A DNA stretch of 64,000 nucleotides from Embleya scabrispora DSM 41855 (GTDB lineage: Bacteria; Actinomycetota; Actinomycetes; Streptomycetales; Streptomycetaceae). The DNA lies in assembly GCF_000372745.1 (NCBI RefSeq), contig NZ_KB889672.1, positions 51,867 to 115,866 of the forward strand, written 5' to 3'. A program made the position numbers and the translations under genes. The notes beneath the pieces were generated by a model. The model did no database searches. It had not been told where the DNA came from and saw nothing but the letters and a program-made list of their open reading frames with translations. This document shows, piece by piece, positions 17,069 through 26,992 of this stretch; positions within the stretch are counted from its first letter, which is position 1; every line of letters begins with the position of its first letter.

Positions 17069-17242
17069 GGGCGGCGCTCCTTCCGTCTGCGCATGTCCGG
17101 GCCCCACCACCGGGGTCCCGGCCACGCTTCTGGTTGAGAGAGTTACCGGGGAGTATCCACGAGCGCGGCGGGTCGCGACAGAGGGGGTCCGTAACGCGGG
17201 CACCTCGATTTCGAACGCTCTGTCCGTCCCGTGTTCCGGCGA

Positions 17243-18427
17243 TTACCCCCGGTCAGAGGCTCGGACTCGCAGGCCGGCGCGCCACACCCCGCGCACCAGC
17301 GGCACCCCGGGCCGGTAGGCCAGGTGCACGTGCGAGGGCGCGTCGAGCTCGACGACATCGGCGCGCGCGCCCGGACGCAGCACTCCCACGTCCGCACGGC
17401 GCAGCGCGCGGGCGCCGCCGGCGGTCGCCGCGTACAGCGCCTGGTCCGGTGTCATGCCCATGTCGCGGACCGCGAGCGCGATGCAGAACGGCATCGAGGT
17501 GGTGTAGCTCGATCCGGGGTTGCAGTCGGTGGACAGCGCGATGTCGACGCCGGCGGCGAACAGCCGGCGCGCGTCGGGGTACACCGCGCGGGTGGAGAAC
17601 TCGGCGCCCGGGAGCAGCGTGGCCACCGTGTCGCCGGCGGCGAGCGCGTCCACGTCGGCGTCGGTGAGGTGGGTGCAGTGGTCGGCCGAGGCCGCGCCGA
17701 GTTCGACGGCGAGTTGTACGCCGGGGCCGTGTCCGAGCTGGTTGGCGTGCACGCGCGGGATCAGGCCCCGGGCGGCGCCGGCCTTCAGGATGGCCCGGGC
17801 CTGGTCGCCGTCGAAGGCGCCGCGCTCGCAGAACACGTCCACCCAGCGGGCGTGCGGCGCGCACGCGTCGAGCATCGGGCCGGTGACCAGGTCGACGTAG
17901 CCGGCCACGTCGTCCGCGTACTCCGGCGCGACGATGTGTGCGCCCAGGTAGGTGGTCTCGGTGGTGAACGCGGACGCGATCCGCAACGCGCGTTCCTCGT
18001 CCGCGACGGTGAGGCCGTAGCCGGACTTGATCTCGATCGTGGTGGTGCCCTGGCGGGCCGCCTCCTCCACCAGGTACGCGGCGTTCGCGGCCAGGTGCTC
18101 GTCGCTCGCGGCGCGGGTGGCGGCGACGGTGGTGCGGATGCCGCCGGCTTGATACGCCTGGCCGGACATCCGCGCGTCGAACTCGGCGGTGCGGTCGCCG
18201 GCGAACACCAGGTGCGCGTGCGAGTCGACGAAGCCCGGGTGCGCCGCGCGCCCCTCGGCGTCGTGCCGGGCGTCGGCGTCGGGAGCACTCGCGGCGGCCC
18301 CCACCCATGCGACGCGGTCGCCGTCGAGCACGAGCGCCGCGTCCCGGATCAGGCCGAGCGGGCCCGCTCCGAGGTCCGGGTCGTTGGTGACCAGCGAGCC
18401 GATGTTGGTGATCAGGGTGGTGGCCAC
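17243..18427 (-). CDS. hutI: imidazolonepropionase
   Basis: A 394-aa amidohydrolase that opens imidazolone-5-propionate to N-formimino-L-glutamate, step three of histidine breakdown. Metal and substrate motifs are visible: [12 protein letters not shown] near residues 68-79, IEIKSGYGL near 133, [10 protein letters not shown] near 228 and STDCNPGSS near 304. The GTG start has GGAAGGG upstream at longish spacing. It lies 70 bp after hutF, with a hairpin in the gap. Confidence 0.93.
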   Translation of the reverse strand: MATTLITNIGSLVTNDPDLGAGPLGLIRDAALVLDGDRVAWVGAAASAPDADARHDAEGRAAHPGFVDSHAHLVFAGDRTAEFDARMSGQAYQAGGIRTTVAATRAASDEHLAANAAYLVEEAARQGTTTIEIKSGYGLTVADEERALRIASAFTTETTYLGAHIVAPEYADDVAGYVDLVTGPMLDACAPHARWVDVFCERGAFDGDQARAILKAGAARGLIPRVHANQLGHGPGVQLAVELGAASADHCTHLTDADVDALAAGDTVATLLPGAEFSTRAVYPDARRLFAAGVDIALSTDCNPGSSYTTSMPFCIALAVRDMGMTPDQALYAATAGGARALRRADVGVLRPGARADVVELDAPSHVHLAYRPGVPLVRGVWRAGLRVRASDRG

Positions 18428-18469
18428 GCGCGAGTGGTCCCTTCCGGTCCGAGGTTTCCGAAATGCAGT

Positions 18470-18492
18470 GGCCGCTCCGAGGCGGAGCGGCC
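18470..18492. terminator. hairpin between hutF and hutI
   Basis: A perfect 10-bp stem GGCCGCTCCG / CGGAGCGGCC with a 3-nt loop in the 70-bp gap. With no T-run it more likely acts as an attenuator or mRNA-stability stem inside the hut operon than as a full stop. Confidence 0.55.
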
Positions 18493-18497
18493 GCGGG

Positions 18498-19835
18498 TCA
18501 GCCGAACAGCCCGTGCACGGCCGTGGTCAGCGCCTGCGGGACCGCGTCCACGAGTTGGTGCACGCCGTCGCGGACGATCGCGCGTCCGCCGACCATGACG
18601 TGCGTGACGTCGCTCGCGGTGGCCGCGAAGACCGCGGCCTCGGTGGCCAGCCGCGGGACGGTGCCGGCCAGGCGGACCGAGTCCAGGCCGATCGTGGTCA
18701 GATCGGCGAGGGCGCCCGGTTCGATCCGGCCGGCGTCGGGCCAACCGAGCGCGCGGTGGCCGGTGACGGTGGCGTAGGCGAGCAGCGCGGCGGAGGTGAA
18801 GTGGCCGCGCCGCCCGGTGCGCAGCCGCTCGTCGAGTTCGACCGCGCGGGCCTCCTCGAACAGGTCGATCACGGCCTGGCTGTCGCTGCCCAGGGACAGC
18901 GGCACCCCGGCCCGGGCCAGCTCGCCGGCCGGGCCGATGCCGTCGGCGAGGTCGCGCTCGGTGGTCGGGCAAAAGCACACGCCCGCCTGTGCCCGGGCCA
19001 GTGCGGCGACGTCGGCGTCGGTGAGATGGGTGGCGTGCACGGCCGTCGCGTGCGCGCTCCAGAAGCCGTGCGCGTCCAGCAGCCCGGTCGGGGTCAGCCC
19101 GTGATGCGCCACGCACGCCGCGTTCTCGGCGGGCTGCTCGGACAGGTGCACGTGCACCGGGACGCCTTGGGTACGGGTGGCCCAGGTCGCGTAGTCGTCC
19201 TTCGCGGCGAACGCCCGGACCGAGTGGATGGCCGCGCCGATCCGGGTGTTCTCGTCGCCGCGCAGCGCGCCCCAGCGCTCGTACCAGGCGTCCGAGCTGC
19301 CGTCGCCGAACCGGCGCTGCACGCCCTCCAACGGCCGGTAGCCGTCGGCGGTGAGGCCACCGTGCAGGTAGCACGTGTCCAGCAGGGTGATCCGGATGCC
19401 GGCCTGACGGGCCGCCTCGATCAGCGCGTGGCCCATCGCGTTGGGGTCGGCGTAGGGCGTGCCGTCCGGGCCGTGGTGCAGGTAGTGGAACTCGCCGACC
19501 GAGGTGATGCCGGCGAGTGCCATCTCCGCGTACACCGCGCGAGCGAGCGCGAGGTAGCTGTCCGGGTCCAGCCGGCCTGCGGCCTGGTACATCTGCTCGC
19601 GCCAGGTCCAGAACGTGCCGGTGCCGGTCTGCGTGCGTCCGCGCAGCGCCCGGTGGAAGGCGTGCGAGTGCGCGTTGGCCAGGCCCGGGAGGGTGAGCCC
19701 GGGCAACACCGAGGCGCCCGCGGGCACCGGTCGGTCGGGGGTGACCGACTCGATCCGGCCGTCCACGATGGACAGCACCACGTCGCGTTCGATGCCGGTG
19801 CGGGTCTGCACCAGCTCACACCAGTACTCGCTCAC
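18498..19835 (-). CDS. hutF: formimidoylglutamate deiminase
   Basis: A 445-aa amidohydrolase that deiminates N-formimino-L-glutamate to N-formyl-L-glutamate and ammonia. Motifs are [13 protein letters not shown] near residue 54, [12 protein letters not shown] near 232 and [14 protein letters not shown] near 312. The GTG start overlaps the stop of the upstream M20 gene (GTGA), so the two are translationally coupled. The presence of hutF shows that histidine is degraded by the branch through formylglutamate. Confidence 0.93.
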   Translation of the reverse strand: MSEYWCELVQTRTGIERDVVLSIVDGRIESVTPDRPVPAGASVLPGLTLPGLANAHSHAFHRALRGRTQTGTGTFWTWREQMYQAAGRLDPDSYLALARAVYAEMALAGITSVGEFHYLHHGPDGTPYADPNAMGHALIEAARQAGIRITLLDTCYLHGGLTADGYRPLEGVQRRFGDGSSDAWYERWGALRGDENTRIGAAIHSVRAFAAKDDYATWATRTQGVPVHVHLSEQPAENAACVAHHGLTPTGLLDAHGFWSAHATAVHATHLTDADVAALARAQAGVCFCPTTERDLADGIGPAGELARAGVPLSLGSDSQAVIDLFEEARAVELDERLRTGRRGHFTSAALLAYATVTGHRALGWPDAGRIEPGALADLTTIGLDSVRLAGTVPRLATEAAVFAATASDVTHVMVGGRAIVRDGVHQLVDAVPQALTTAVHGLFG

Positions 19836-21040
19836 CCGAGGTCCTCGCTCATCAGATCGGTCACCACGTCGGCGAGCGCGGTGACGCCCGCCAGGCAGTC
19901 CACCATCTCGGCGCTCTCCGCCGGCGAGTGCGACACGCCGGACGGGTTGCGCACGAACAACATCGCGGTGGGCACGCGCGCGGACAGGATGCCCGCGTCG
20001 TGACCGGCGCCGGTGGGCAGGATCGGCGCGCCGCCGAGCTGCTTGGCGATCCGGTCGCGCAGCGAGCCCTCGAACTCGACGACCGGCGTGAACGACTCGC
20101 GGGTGACCTGCACCTCGACCCCGTCCCGGTCGGCGCGCTCGGTGGCGGCCCGGATGATCTCCGCGACCAGTTCGTCCAGAGTCTGCTCGTCGGCGGCTCG
20201 CGAGTCGAGCCAGCCGCGCACCTCGGAGGCGATCGCGTTGGCCGCCCCGGGCCGCGCGTCGACCTTGCCGAAGGTGGCCAGCGCACCGGAGAGGTGGGCC
20301 TTCTTGCGGGCCGCGAGCACCGTGTTGGCATAGGTCAGCATCGGGTCGTGCCGGTCCTCCAGGCGGGTGGTGCCCGCGTGGTTGGCCTCGCCGCGAAAGT
20401 CGAACCGCCAGCGCCCGTGCGGCCAGATCGCCGAGGCCACGCCCACCGCGCGGTCGCGGTGCACCAGGTCGCGGCCCTGTTCGACGTGCAGTTCGACGAA
20501 CGCGCGGACCCGGCCCAGTCGCTGCGGATCCGGGCCGATCCCGGCCGGGTCGAACCCGGCGCGCTCCATCGCGTCGCCCAGGAAGATCCCGTCGGCGTCC
20601 TTCAGCGCACGTGCCTGATCCGGCGTCAGCACCCCGGCGGACAACCGGGACCCGACGCACGCGACGTTGAACCGGGCGCCCTCCTCGTCGGCGAAGTTGA
20701 CGATGCCCAGCGGGCGCGGCAGGTCGCCGCCGCGCTCGCGCAGCAGGTCGAGTGCGGCGAAGGAGGAGACCACGCCCAACGGTCCGTCGTAGGCGCCGCC
20801 GTCGGGCACCGAGTCCAGGTGGCTGCCGATCACGATCGCGTCGGCGCCGGGCGCGGTCCACGCCCACTGGTTGCCGTTGCGGTCCTCTTCGTAGATCAGG
20901 TTCCGGTTCTCGGCCTGTTCGCGAAACCACGCGCGGCACTCGGCGTCCGCGTCGGTCCACGCGTACCGGCGGTAGCCGCCGGTCGTGGCGCGACCCACCG
21001 GAAGCAGGTCGCGCCACATCGCCTCGAAGCCGGTGCTCAC
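19832..21040 (-). CDS. M20 amidohydrolase, likely N-formylglutamate deformylase role
   Basis: 402 aa, of the allantoate amidohydrolase/hydantoinase branch of the M20 peptidase family. Two-metal ligands are visible in [15 protein letters not shown] (residues ~72-86), DEEGARFN near 117, LHVEQG near 183 and GAGHDAG near 348. Sequence alone would suggest N-carbamoyl or allantoate substrates. It sits between hutU and hutF with 4-bp overlaps on both sides, and no classical hutG is present. The pathway step left unfilled is N-formylglutamate to glutamate plus formate, so that role is inferred from context. Confidence 0.85.
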   Translation of the reverse strand: MSTGFEAMWRDLLPVGRATTGGYRRYAWTDADAECRAWFREQAENRNLIYEEDRNGNQWAWTAPGADAIVIGSHLDSVPDGGAYDGPLGVVSSFAALDLLRERGGDLPRPLGIVNFADEEGARFNVACVGSRLSAGVLTPDQARALKDADGIFLGDAMERAGFDPAGIGPDPQRLGRVRAFVELHVEQGRDLVHRDRAVGVASAIWPHGRWRFDFRGEANHAGTTRLEDRHDPMLTYANTVLAARKKAHLSGALATFGKVDARPGAANAIASEVRGWLDSRAADEQTLDELVAEIIRAATERADRDGVEVQVTRESFTPVVEFEGSLRDRIAKQLGGAPILPTGAGHDAGILSARVPTAMLFVRNPSGVSHSPAESAEMVDCLAGVTALADVVTDLMSEDLG

Positions 21041-22710
21041 GCGTCGCCTTCGCGCATCGGCACCCGCACGCCGCGCTCGTTCGCGACGTCGACCGCGTGG
21101 TCGTAGCCGGCGTCCACGTGCCGGATCACGCCCATGCCGGGGTCGTTGGTGAGCACCCGGCGGATCTTCTCGCCCGCGAGCGGCGTGCCGTCCGCGACGG
21201 TGACCTGGCCGGCGTGGATCGAGCGGCCGATGCCGACACCGCCGCCGTGGTGGATGGACACCCACGAGGCGCCCGAGGCCACGTTGACCATCGCGTTCAG
21301 CAGCGGCCAGTCGGCGATCGCGTCGGAGCCGTCGAGCATGCCCTCGGTCTCGCGGTACGGGCTGGCCACCGAGCCGCAGTCCAGGTGGTCGCGGCCGATC
21401 ACGATCGGCGCGGCCAGTTCGCCCGAGGCGACCATGTCGTTGAACCGCTCGCCGGCCTTGTCCCGCTCGCCGTAGCCCAGCCAGCAGATCCGCGCGGGCA
21501 GGCCCTGGAAGTGCACCTTCTCCTGGGCGAGCTTGATCCAGCGGGCCAGCGACTCGTTCTCCGGGAACAGGTCGAGCACGGCCTTGTCGGTCTTGGCGAT
21601 GTCGCGCGCGTCGCCGGAGAGCGCGGCCCAGCGGAACGGGCCCTTGCCCTCGCAGAACAGCGGCCTGATGTACGCCGGGACGAAGCCGGGGAAGTCGAAC
21701 GCGCGGGTGTAGCCCGCCAGTTGCGCCTCGCCGCGGATCGAGTTGCCGTAGTCGAACACCTCGGCGCCCTTGTCCTGGAAGCCGACCATCGCCTCGACGT
21801 GGCGGGCCATCGACTCGCGGGCGCGGTCGGTGAACTCGGCGGGCTTGGTGCGCGCGTACTCGGCCATGTCCTCGAACGCGACGCCGACCGGGAGGTAGGC
21901 GAGCGGGTCGTGGGCCGAGGTCTGGTCGGTGACGATGTCGATCGGCGCGTCCATCGCGAGCAGCTGCGGGACCAGTTCGGCGGCGTTGCCCAGCAGGCCG
22001 ATGGACAGCGGACGGCGGGCGTCACGTGCCTCGACCGCCAGTTGCAGCGCGGCGTCCAGCGTCTCGACCCGGGTGTCGCAGTAGCCGTGCTCGATCCGGC
22101 GGTCGATCCGCGAGGGGTCACAGTCGATACAGATGACCACGCCGCCGTTCATGGTCACGGCCAGCGGCTGCGCGCCGCCCATGCCGCCGAGGCCGGCGGT
22201 CAGCGTGATGGTGCCTTCGAGGGTGCCGCCGAAGCGCTTGGTCGCGACCGCGGCGAACGTCTCGTAGGTGCCCTGGAGGATGCCCTGGGTGCCGATGTAG
22301 ATCCACGACCCGGCGGTCATCTGGCCGTACATGGTCAGGCCGGCCGACTCCAGCCGGCGAAACTCCTCCCAGTTGGCCCAGTCGGGGACCAGGTTGGAGT
22401 TGGCGATCAGCACGCGCGGAGCCCACTCGTGGGTCTGCATGACACCGACCGGACGGCCCGACTGCACGAGCAGCGTCTCGTCCTGCTTGAGCGTGGTCAG
22501 CGTGCGGGTGATCGCCTCGAAGGAGCGCCAGTCGCGCGCGGCCTTGCCGGTGCCGCCGTAGACGACCAGCTTGTCGGGGTGCTCGGCGACCTCGGGGTCG
22601 AGGTTGTTGAGCAACATCCGCAGGGCGCCCTCCTGCTGCCAGCCGCGGGTGGTGAGCGTGCTCCCGCGTGGTGCGCGCACCTCGCGCGGTCCTGCGGTGT
22701 GGTCCGACAT
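21037..22710 (-). CDS. hutU: urocanate hydratase
   Basis: A 557-aa enzyme converting urocanate to imidazolone-5-propionate using tightly bound NAD+. Typical features are the N-terminal [22 protein letters not shown], the glycine-rich [18 protein letters not shown] near 172-189 and the C-terminal [19 protein letters not shown], each given here only in part of the conserved block. ATG 22710 is chosen with AGAAGGGGC upstream and family length. It heads the hutU-M20-hutF-hutI unit. Confidence 0.95.
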   Translation of the reverse strand: MSDHTAGPREVRAPRGSTLTTRGWQQEGALRMLLNNLDPEVAEHPDKLVVYGGTGKAARDWRSFEAITRTLTTLKQDETLLVQSGRPVGVMQTHEWAPRVLIANSNLVPDWANWEEFRRLESAGLTMYGQMTAGSWIYIGTQGILQGTYETFAAVATKRFGGTLEGTITLTAGLGGMGGAQPLAVTMNGGVVICIDCDPSRIDRRIEHGYCDTRVETLDAALQLAVEARDARRPLSIGLLGNAAELVPQLLAMDAPIDIVTDQTSAHDPLAYLPVGVAFEDMAEYARTKPAEFTDRARESMARHVEAMVGFQDKGAEVFDYGNSIRGEAQLAGYTRAFDFPGFVPAYIRPLFCEGKGPFRWAALSGDARDIAKTDKAVLDLFPENESLARWIKLAQEKVHFQGLPARICWLGYGERDKAGERFNDMVASGELAAPIVIGRDHLDCGSVASPYRETEGMLDGSDAIADWPLLNAMVNVASGASWVSIHHGGGVGIGRSIHAGQVTVADGTPLAGEKIRRVLTNDPGMGVIRHVDAGYDHAVDVANERGVRVPMREGDA

Positions 22711-22743
22711 GGCGGCGCCCCTTCTGTTCCTGTGCACGATTTC

Positions 22744-22759
22744 TGTATGAAAACATTCA
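22744..22759. promoter_or_regulatory. candidate hut operator upstream of hutU
   Basis: Near-palindrome TGTATG-AAAA-CATTCA (5 of 6 arm pairs) at 34-49 bp before the hutU start codon, in a rare AT-rich patch. The spaced CATTC half-sites suit the RpiR-type regulator encoded at 23362-24222. Inference only. Confidence 0.45.
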
Positions 22760-22916
22760 GTCGCTTCGAGAGTGAATCTATCTGTTCTGCAAGGCATCGC
22801 CAAGAGAGCCGGCCGAGCCGGCGACGTGAGCACCGCGACATCGAGGGACTTGGCCCATTCGGTGCCATTTCATGCGATCGGTGGTCGGCCGGACCGGCGC
22901 CGGGTAGCCAAACGGC

Positions 22917-23243
22917 ATGGAACTGCAGGAGGTGCTCTGGGCGGTCACCGCACTGGGCGCGTTCGTGGCGTTCGCGGGGCTGGTGATGCTGGTGCGCGGC
23001 CGTGGGCGCGAGCCGGGCGTGGTGGCGCTGGTGGTGATGATCGGTGCGCTGTTGTGCACCGGCGGCTTCCTGCTCAGCGTCCCGCGCTATCGGGACACCG
23101 CGCTGATCGCGGGCGGCGCGGCGATCGTCGGCGTACTGGCCATGCTGGGCGCGATCTCGCTCATGCCGGTGCAGCGCGGACCCACTCGGCAGTCGACGCC
23201 GGAGCAACACGTCTCGCTCCGCAAGGAACCCGGGCAGCGTTAG
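22917..23243 (+). CDS. small membrane protein between hutU and the RpiR regulator
   Basis: 108 aa with three hydrophobic spans: VLWAVTALGAFVAFAGLVML (about 7-26), VVALVVMIGALLCTGGFLL (35-53) and LIAGGAAIVGVLAMLGAISL (63-82). A polar basic tail follows. ATG 22917 lacks a clear ribosome site. Divergent from hutU. No family recognised; a transport or histidine link would be speculation. Confidence 0.5.
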   Translation: MELQEVLWAVTALGAFVAFAGLVMLVRGRGREPGVVALVVMIGALLCTGGFLLSVPRYRDTALIAGGAAIVGVLAMLGAISLMPVQRGPTRQSTPEQHVSLRKEPGQR

Positions 23244-23361
23244 GGCACGAACAGCCCGTCCCACGAGGGCGCGAACAGCCCGTCCGGCGTTCGAGGACAA
23301 GCCGGCCGCAGGCCGGGCCCGCACCGGCCCGACCGGCCGCGGCGTGCGCGGATGAGGCCGC

Positions 23362-24222
23362 TCACACGTCGAACAGCCCGCGCTCGCCCGCCTGCCGCTC
23401 GAACTCCTCCAATCGAGCCTGCGCCCGCGCGGGCTCGATGTCGCACATCGCCTGGAGCAGGATCTGCCCCATCAGGATCGGCGCGCCGTACGAGTCGAAG
23501 ACCAGTTGTGAGCCCACCCCGGCGATCAGTACCGCGTCGGCCAGCGTCGCCGCCGGCGCGAAGGGGCTGTCGGTGACGGTGACGATCCGCATGCCCAGGT
23601 CGCGCGCGACCCGCAGGCCCTCGGCCAACTCCCGCGGGTACCGCGGCAGCGCGAAGCACAGCAGGCCGGTCGCGCCCGCCGCGCGGGCCTGGTCGAGCCG
23701 GTCCACCAGGAGTGAGCCGCCCTCGTCCAGGACGCGCACCTCGGGCAACACCTTGGCCGCGAAGTAGCCGAAGCCGCGCGCGGGCGCCACCCCGGTGCGC
23801 AGACCGAGCACCACCAGCGGGCGCGAGGGGGCGAGCAGTGCGGCGGCGCGCGCGATCGCACCCGGGTCGGCGAGTTGCTCGGCCAGTCGGGTCAGGTTGG
23901 CGATCTCGGCGTGCACGGCACCGACGTACTCGTTGCGGTCCACCTCGGCGGAGGACTCGGCAGTGGTGGGCAGCCCGAGTTCGCGCAGGTGCCGGCGCAG
24001 CGCCGGATAGCCGTCGAAGCCGAGCGCGACCGCGAACCGGGTCACCGACGGCTGGCTGACCCCGGCGAGCTGGGCCACCTCGACGCTGGAGAGGAACACC
24101 GCCTCGCCCGCGTGCCGGACCAGGCAGTGCGCGATCCGGCGCTGGGTGGGGGTGAGCCGGTGGCGCTCGAAGAGGGCGAGCAGGCGGGCGGAAGGGCTCG
24201 CGTCGTCGTCGGCCACCGACAT
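23362..24222 (-). CDS. MurR/RpiR-family transcriptional regulator
   Basis: 286 aa. An RpiR-type helix-turn-helix covers residues ~22-85 (PTQRRIAHCLVRHAGEAVF, then AQLAGVSQPSVTRFAVALGF). A SIS sugar-isomerase-like sensor domain spans ~130-265 (PLVVLGLRTGVAPARGFGYF, DAVLIAGVGSQ). ATG 24222 has GAGGAGAC upstream. Such regulators usually bind phosphosugars, but members inside hut clusters control histidine utilisation. Its position between hutU and hutH strongly suggests it is the hut regulator. Confidence 0.9.
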   Translation of the reverse strand: MSVADDDASPSARLLALFERHRLTPTQRRIAHCLVRHAGEAVFLSSVEVAQLAGVSQPSVTRFAVALGFDGYPALRRHLRELGLPTTAESSAEVDRNEYVGAVHAEIANLTRLAEQLADPGAIARAAALLAPSRPLVVLGLRTGVAPARGFGYFAAKVLPEVRVLDEGGSLLVDRLDQARAAGATGLLCFALPRYPRELAEGLRVARDLGMRIVTVTDSPFAPAATLADAVLIAGVGSQLVFDSYGAPILMGQILLQAMCDIEPARAQARLEEFERQAGERGLFDV

Positions 24223-24296
24223 GTCTCCTCGCTGCTGGGGCGTCGCTCGGCTGCGGCCGCCGGTGTGGCGGGCGTGGTTCGGGCACTGCCGGAAGG

Positions 24297-24324
24297 CGCG
24301 GACCGCCGCCGGCGGCGGTCCGCG
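24297..24324. terminator. perfect hairpin after hutH
   Basis: A 28-bp perfect palindrome (CGCGGACCGCCGCC and its complement, no loop bases beyond the turn) 50 bp after the hutH stop on the minus strand and before the regulator gene. The flank at 24325-24360 holds further short TGAC/GTCA repeats that may be regulatory for the regulator gene. Confidence 0.7.
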
Positions 24325-24373
24325 TCAGGTCATCCTGCCTGATCTGACGTGATGTCAGTCAGCCCGCTCGGGG

Positions 24374-25957
24374 TCAGCTCAGCTCGCCGACCGCCGAGGC
24401 GGCGGCCTCGATCACCTTGCCGGCCCGGACGAAGGCGTCGGCGGCCTCCAGGTCGGGGGCCAGGAAGCGGTCCGGGCCCACCCCTTCGCCGCCGCTCGCA
24501 CGCAGCGCGGCGATCACCGCGGCCGTGGCGGGCGCGGGGGCGCCCAGGCCGGCGGCCACGCGCATGTCCAGGGCGCGGGCGGCGGTGGTGAGTTCGATGG
24601 CCAGGACGCGGTTCAGGTTGTCGATCGCGCGGCGCAGCTTGCGGGCCGCGCTCCAGCCCATCGAGACGTGGTCCTCCTGCATCGCCGAGCTGGGGATCGA
24701 GTCGGCCGAGGCGGGCATCGCCAGCCGCTTGCACTCGGAGACCAGCGCGGCCTGGGTGTACTGGGCGATCATCAGGCCGGAGTCGACGCCGGGGTCGTCG
24801 GCCAGGAACGCGGGCAGCCCGTGCGAGCGGGAGGGGTCGAGCAGGCGGTCGGTGCGGCGCTCGGCGATCGAGCCGAGGTCGGCGACCGCCACGGCGAGGA
24901 AGTCGAGCACGTAGCCGACCGGGGCACCGTGGAAGTTGCCGTTGGACTCGATCCGGCCGTCCTCCAGGATCACCGGGTTGTCCACCGAGGAGGCCAGTTC
25001 GCGGTCGGCGACCAGCAGCGCGTGCGCGAGGGTGTCCCGGCCCGCGCCCGCGACCTGCGGCGCGCAGCGCACCGAGTAGGCGTCCTGCACGCGCGGCGCG
25101 GCGTCCTGGTGGTGCCCGGTCAGCGCCGAGCCCTCCAGTACGCGCAGCATGTTGGCCGCGCTGGCGGCCTGGCCCGGGTGCGGGCGGATGGCGTGCAGCG
25201 CCGGGTCGAGCACGCGGGAGGTGCCCAGCAGCGCCTCCATGGTCATCGCGGCGGTGATGTCGGCGGTGGTGAACAGGCGGGCGAGGTCGGCCCCGGCCAT
25301 CAACAACATGCCGAGCATGCCGTCGGTGCCGTTGATCAGGGCCAGGCCCTCCTTCTCCTTGAGCTCGATCGGCTCCAGGCCGGCGGCGGCGAGCAGTTCG
25401 GCCGCGGGCCGCACCACGCCGTCGGGGCCGGCCGCCTCGCCCTCGCCGGTGAGCACGAGCGCGCAGTGCGCCAGCGGGGCCAGGTCACCGCTGCAACCGA
25501 GCGAGCCGAATTCGCGGACCACCGGCGTGATGCCCGCGTTGAGCAGCCCGGCCATGGTCTGCGCGACGATCGGCCGCACCCCGGTGCGACCCGAGCACAG
25601 GGTCTTGAGCCGCAGCAGCATCAGCGCGCGGACCACCTCGTCCTCGACCCGGGGGCCCATCCCGGCGGCGTGCGAGCGCACCAGCGAGTGCTGGAGTCGG
25701 GTGCGCAATTCGGGGCTGATGTGCCGGACGGCGAGCGCGCCGAAGCCGGTGGACACCCCGTACACGGGTTCGGTGCGTGCGGCCAGGCCCTCGACCACCG
25801 CGCGGGAGGTGGCCATCGCCTTGATCGCGCGCTCGGTGAGTTCGACGCGCGCGCCGGCGCGGGCGACCGCGAGGACGTCCTGCGGGGACATCCCTGCCTC
25901 GCCGATCGAAACGGTGGCGGGGGCGGCTTCGGGGGCGCTGTGCAGATCATTATTCAC
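24374..25957 (-). CDS. hutH: histidine ammonia-lyase
   Basis: A 527-aa aromatic amino acid lyase that removes ammonia from histidine to give urocanate. The catalytic tyrosine lies in YGVSTGFG (residue 66). The electrophilic MIO prosthetic group normally forms from Ala-Ser-Gly; here the triad is Cys155-Ser156-Gly157 in GSLGCSGDLAPL. The C-terminal QEDHVSMGWSAARKLR region is conserved. A GTG start at 25957 is used because the only upstream alternatives extend far beyond family length. It sits just after a CATAAT -10-like element, so it may be leaderless. Confidence 0.93.
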   Translation of the reverse strand: MNNDLHSAPEAAPATVSIGEAGMSPQDVLAVARAGARVELTERAIKAMATSRAVVEGLAARTEPVYGVSTGFGALAVRHISPELRTRLQHSLVRSHAAGMGPRVEDEVVRALMLLRLKTLCSGRTGVRPIVAQTMAGLLNAGITPVVREFGSLGCSGDLAPLAHCALVLTGEGEAAGPDGVVRPAAELLAAAGLEPIELKEKEGLALINGTDGMLGMLLMAGADLARLFTTADITAAMTMEALLGTSRVLDPALHAIRPHPGQAASAANMLRVLEGSALTGHHQDAAPRVQDAYSVRCAPQVAGAGRDTLAHALLVADRELASSVDNPVILEDGRIESNGNFHGAPVGYVLDFLAVAVADLGSIAERRTDRLLDPSRSHGLPAFLADDPGVDSGLMIAQYTQAALVSECKRLAMPASADSIPSSAMQEDHVSMGWSAARKLRRAIDNLNRVLAIELTTAARALDMRVAAGLGAPAPATAAVIAALRASGGEGVGPDRFLAPDLEAADAFVRAGKVIEAAASAVGELS

Positions 25958-25969
25958 TCGAACATTATG
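25948..25969 (-). promoter_or_regulatory. hutH start-region promoter and repeat
   Basis: On the minus strand CATAAT (25969-25964) lies six bases before the GTG start, which is the geometry of leaderless transcription. On the plus strand CATTAT occurs twice (25948-25953 and 25963-25968) nine bases apart, overlapping start codon and -10. Possible operator for the RpiR-type regulator. Confidence 0.4.
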
Positions 25970-26106
25970 TGCATGGATCGCGACAGCGCCAGGGCGGCTA
26001 CCGTGCCGGAAGGCGTACAGGACGTTCGAGCCGTGCCGGGCGTTCGTGTCGTACGCCCTCCGGAGCGGATCCAACCGCCCGGAGCGGATCGAGGAAAGGC
26101 AGTGCC

Positions 26107-26955
26107 GTGGGTCGGGTCACCTCTCGCCACAAGGTTTTGCGGCTGGGCGGCGACGCACCGGCCGTCACGCGCACCGACACGCTCGTCGCCGAGGAGCCGC
26201 TCGACATCCGGATCGGCGGGCGCACCATCACGGTGACCATGCGCACACCGGGCGACGACTTCGACCTGGTCGCCGGATTCCTGGCGGCCGAGGGCGTGAT
26301 CGGCGCGGCCGAGGACCTGACCGCGATGCGCTATTGCGCGGGCACCGACGACGAGGGCCACAACACCTACAACGTGGTGGACGCGGTGCTCGCGTCGCAC
26401 GTGCCCGCCCCGGATCCCGGCCTGATGCGCGGGGTGTGGACATCCAGCTCGTGCGGGATCTGCGGCAGCACCGGCATCGACGGGCTGCGCAAGATGTCGC
26501 GCTTCGACGTGCGCGCGGACGCGGTGCGGGTGGACGCGGAGGTGCTGTACACGCTGCCGGATCGGCTGCGCGCGGCGCAGAAGGTGTTCGCCAGCACCGG
26601 TGGCCTGCACGCGGCCGGCCTGTTCACCGCGACCGGCGAGATGGTGTGCGTGCGCGAGGACGTGGGCCGGCACAACGCGGTGGACAAGGTGGTCGGCTGG
26701 GCGCTGCGCGAGGGCCGGCTGCCGCTGGCCGGGCATGTGCTGATGGTGAGCGGACGGGCCTCCTTCGAGCTGACCCAGAAGGCCGCGATGGCGGGGGTGC
26801 CGATGATGGCGGCGGTGTCCGCCCCGTCCGGGCTGGCGGTGGACCTGGCCGCCGACGCCGGGGTGACCCTGGTCGGCTTCCTGCGCGGGCGCTCGGCCAA
26901 TGTGTACAGCCATCCGGATCGGGTGACGGTGCGGCGCGGCGACCCGTCGGCCTGA
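26107..26955 (+). CDS. fdhD: formate dehydrogenase accessory sulfurtransferase FdhD
   Basis: 282 aa. The sulfur-carrying cysteine pair is visible in SSSCGICGS near residues 117-125, with the substrate-binding block REDVGRHNAVDKVVGW at ~182-197. FdhD passes sulfur to the bis-MGD molybdenum cofactor of formate dehydrogenase. GTG 26107 is selected with GAGGAAAGG upstream. Divergent from hutH; hut catabolism releases formate if the M20 enzyme is a deformylase, an interesting but unproven link. Confidence 0.93.
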   Translation: MGRVTSRHKVLRLGGDAPAVTRTDTLVAEEPLDIRIGGRTITVTMRTPGDDFDLVAGFLAAEGVIGAAEDLTAMRYCAGTDDEGHNTYNVVDAVLASHVPAPDPGLMRGVWTSSSCGICGSTGIDGLRKMSRFDVRADAVRVDAEVLYTLPDRLRAAQKVFASTGGLHAAGLFTATGEMVCVREDVGRHNAVDKVVGWALREGRLPLAGHVLMVSGRASFELTQKAAMAGVPMMAAVSAPSGLAVDLAADAGVTLVGFLRGRSANVYSHPDRVTVRRGDPSA

Positions 26956-26992
26956 GCAACCCAGGGCCGGCCCGAACCCGGCCGCGGCCGGC

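Noticed and set aside
17253..22986. Long plus-strand frames opposite the hut genes
   Set aside because: Antisense to recognisable HutI, HutF, M20 and HutU; compositions are Arg/Gly/Val-rich without motifs.
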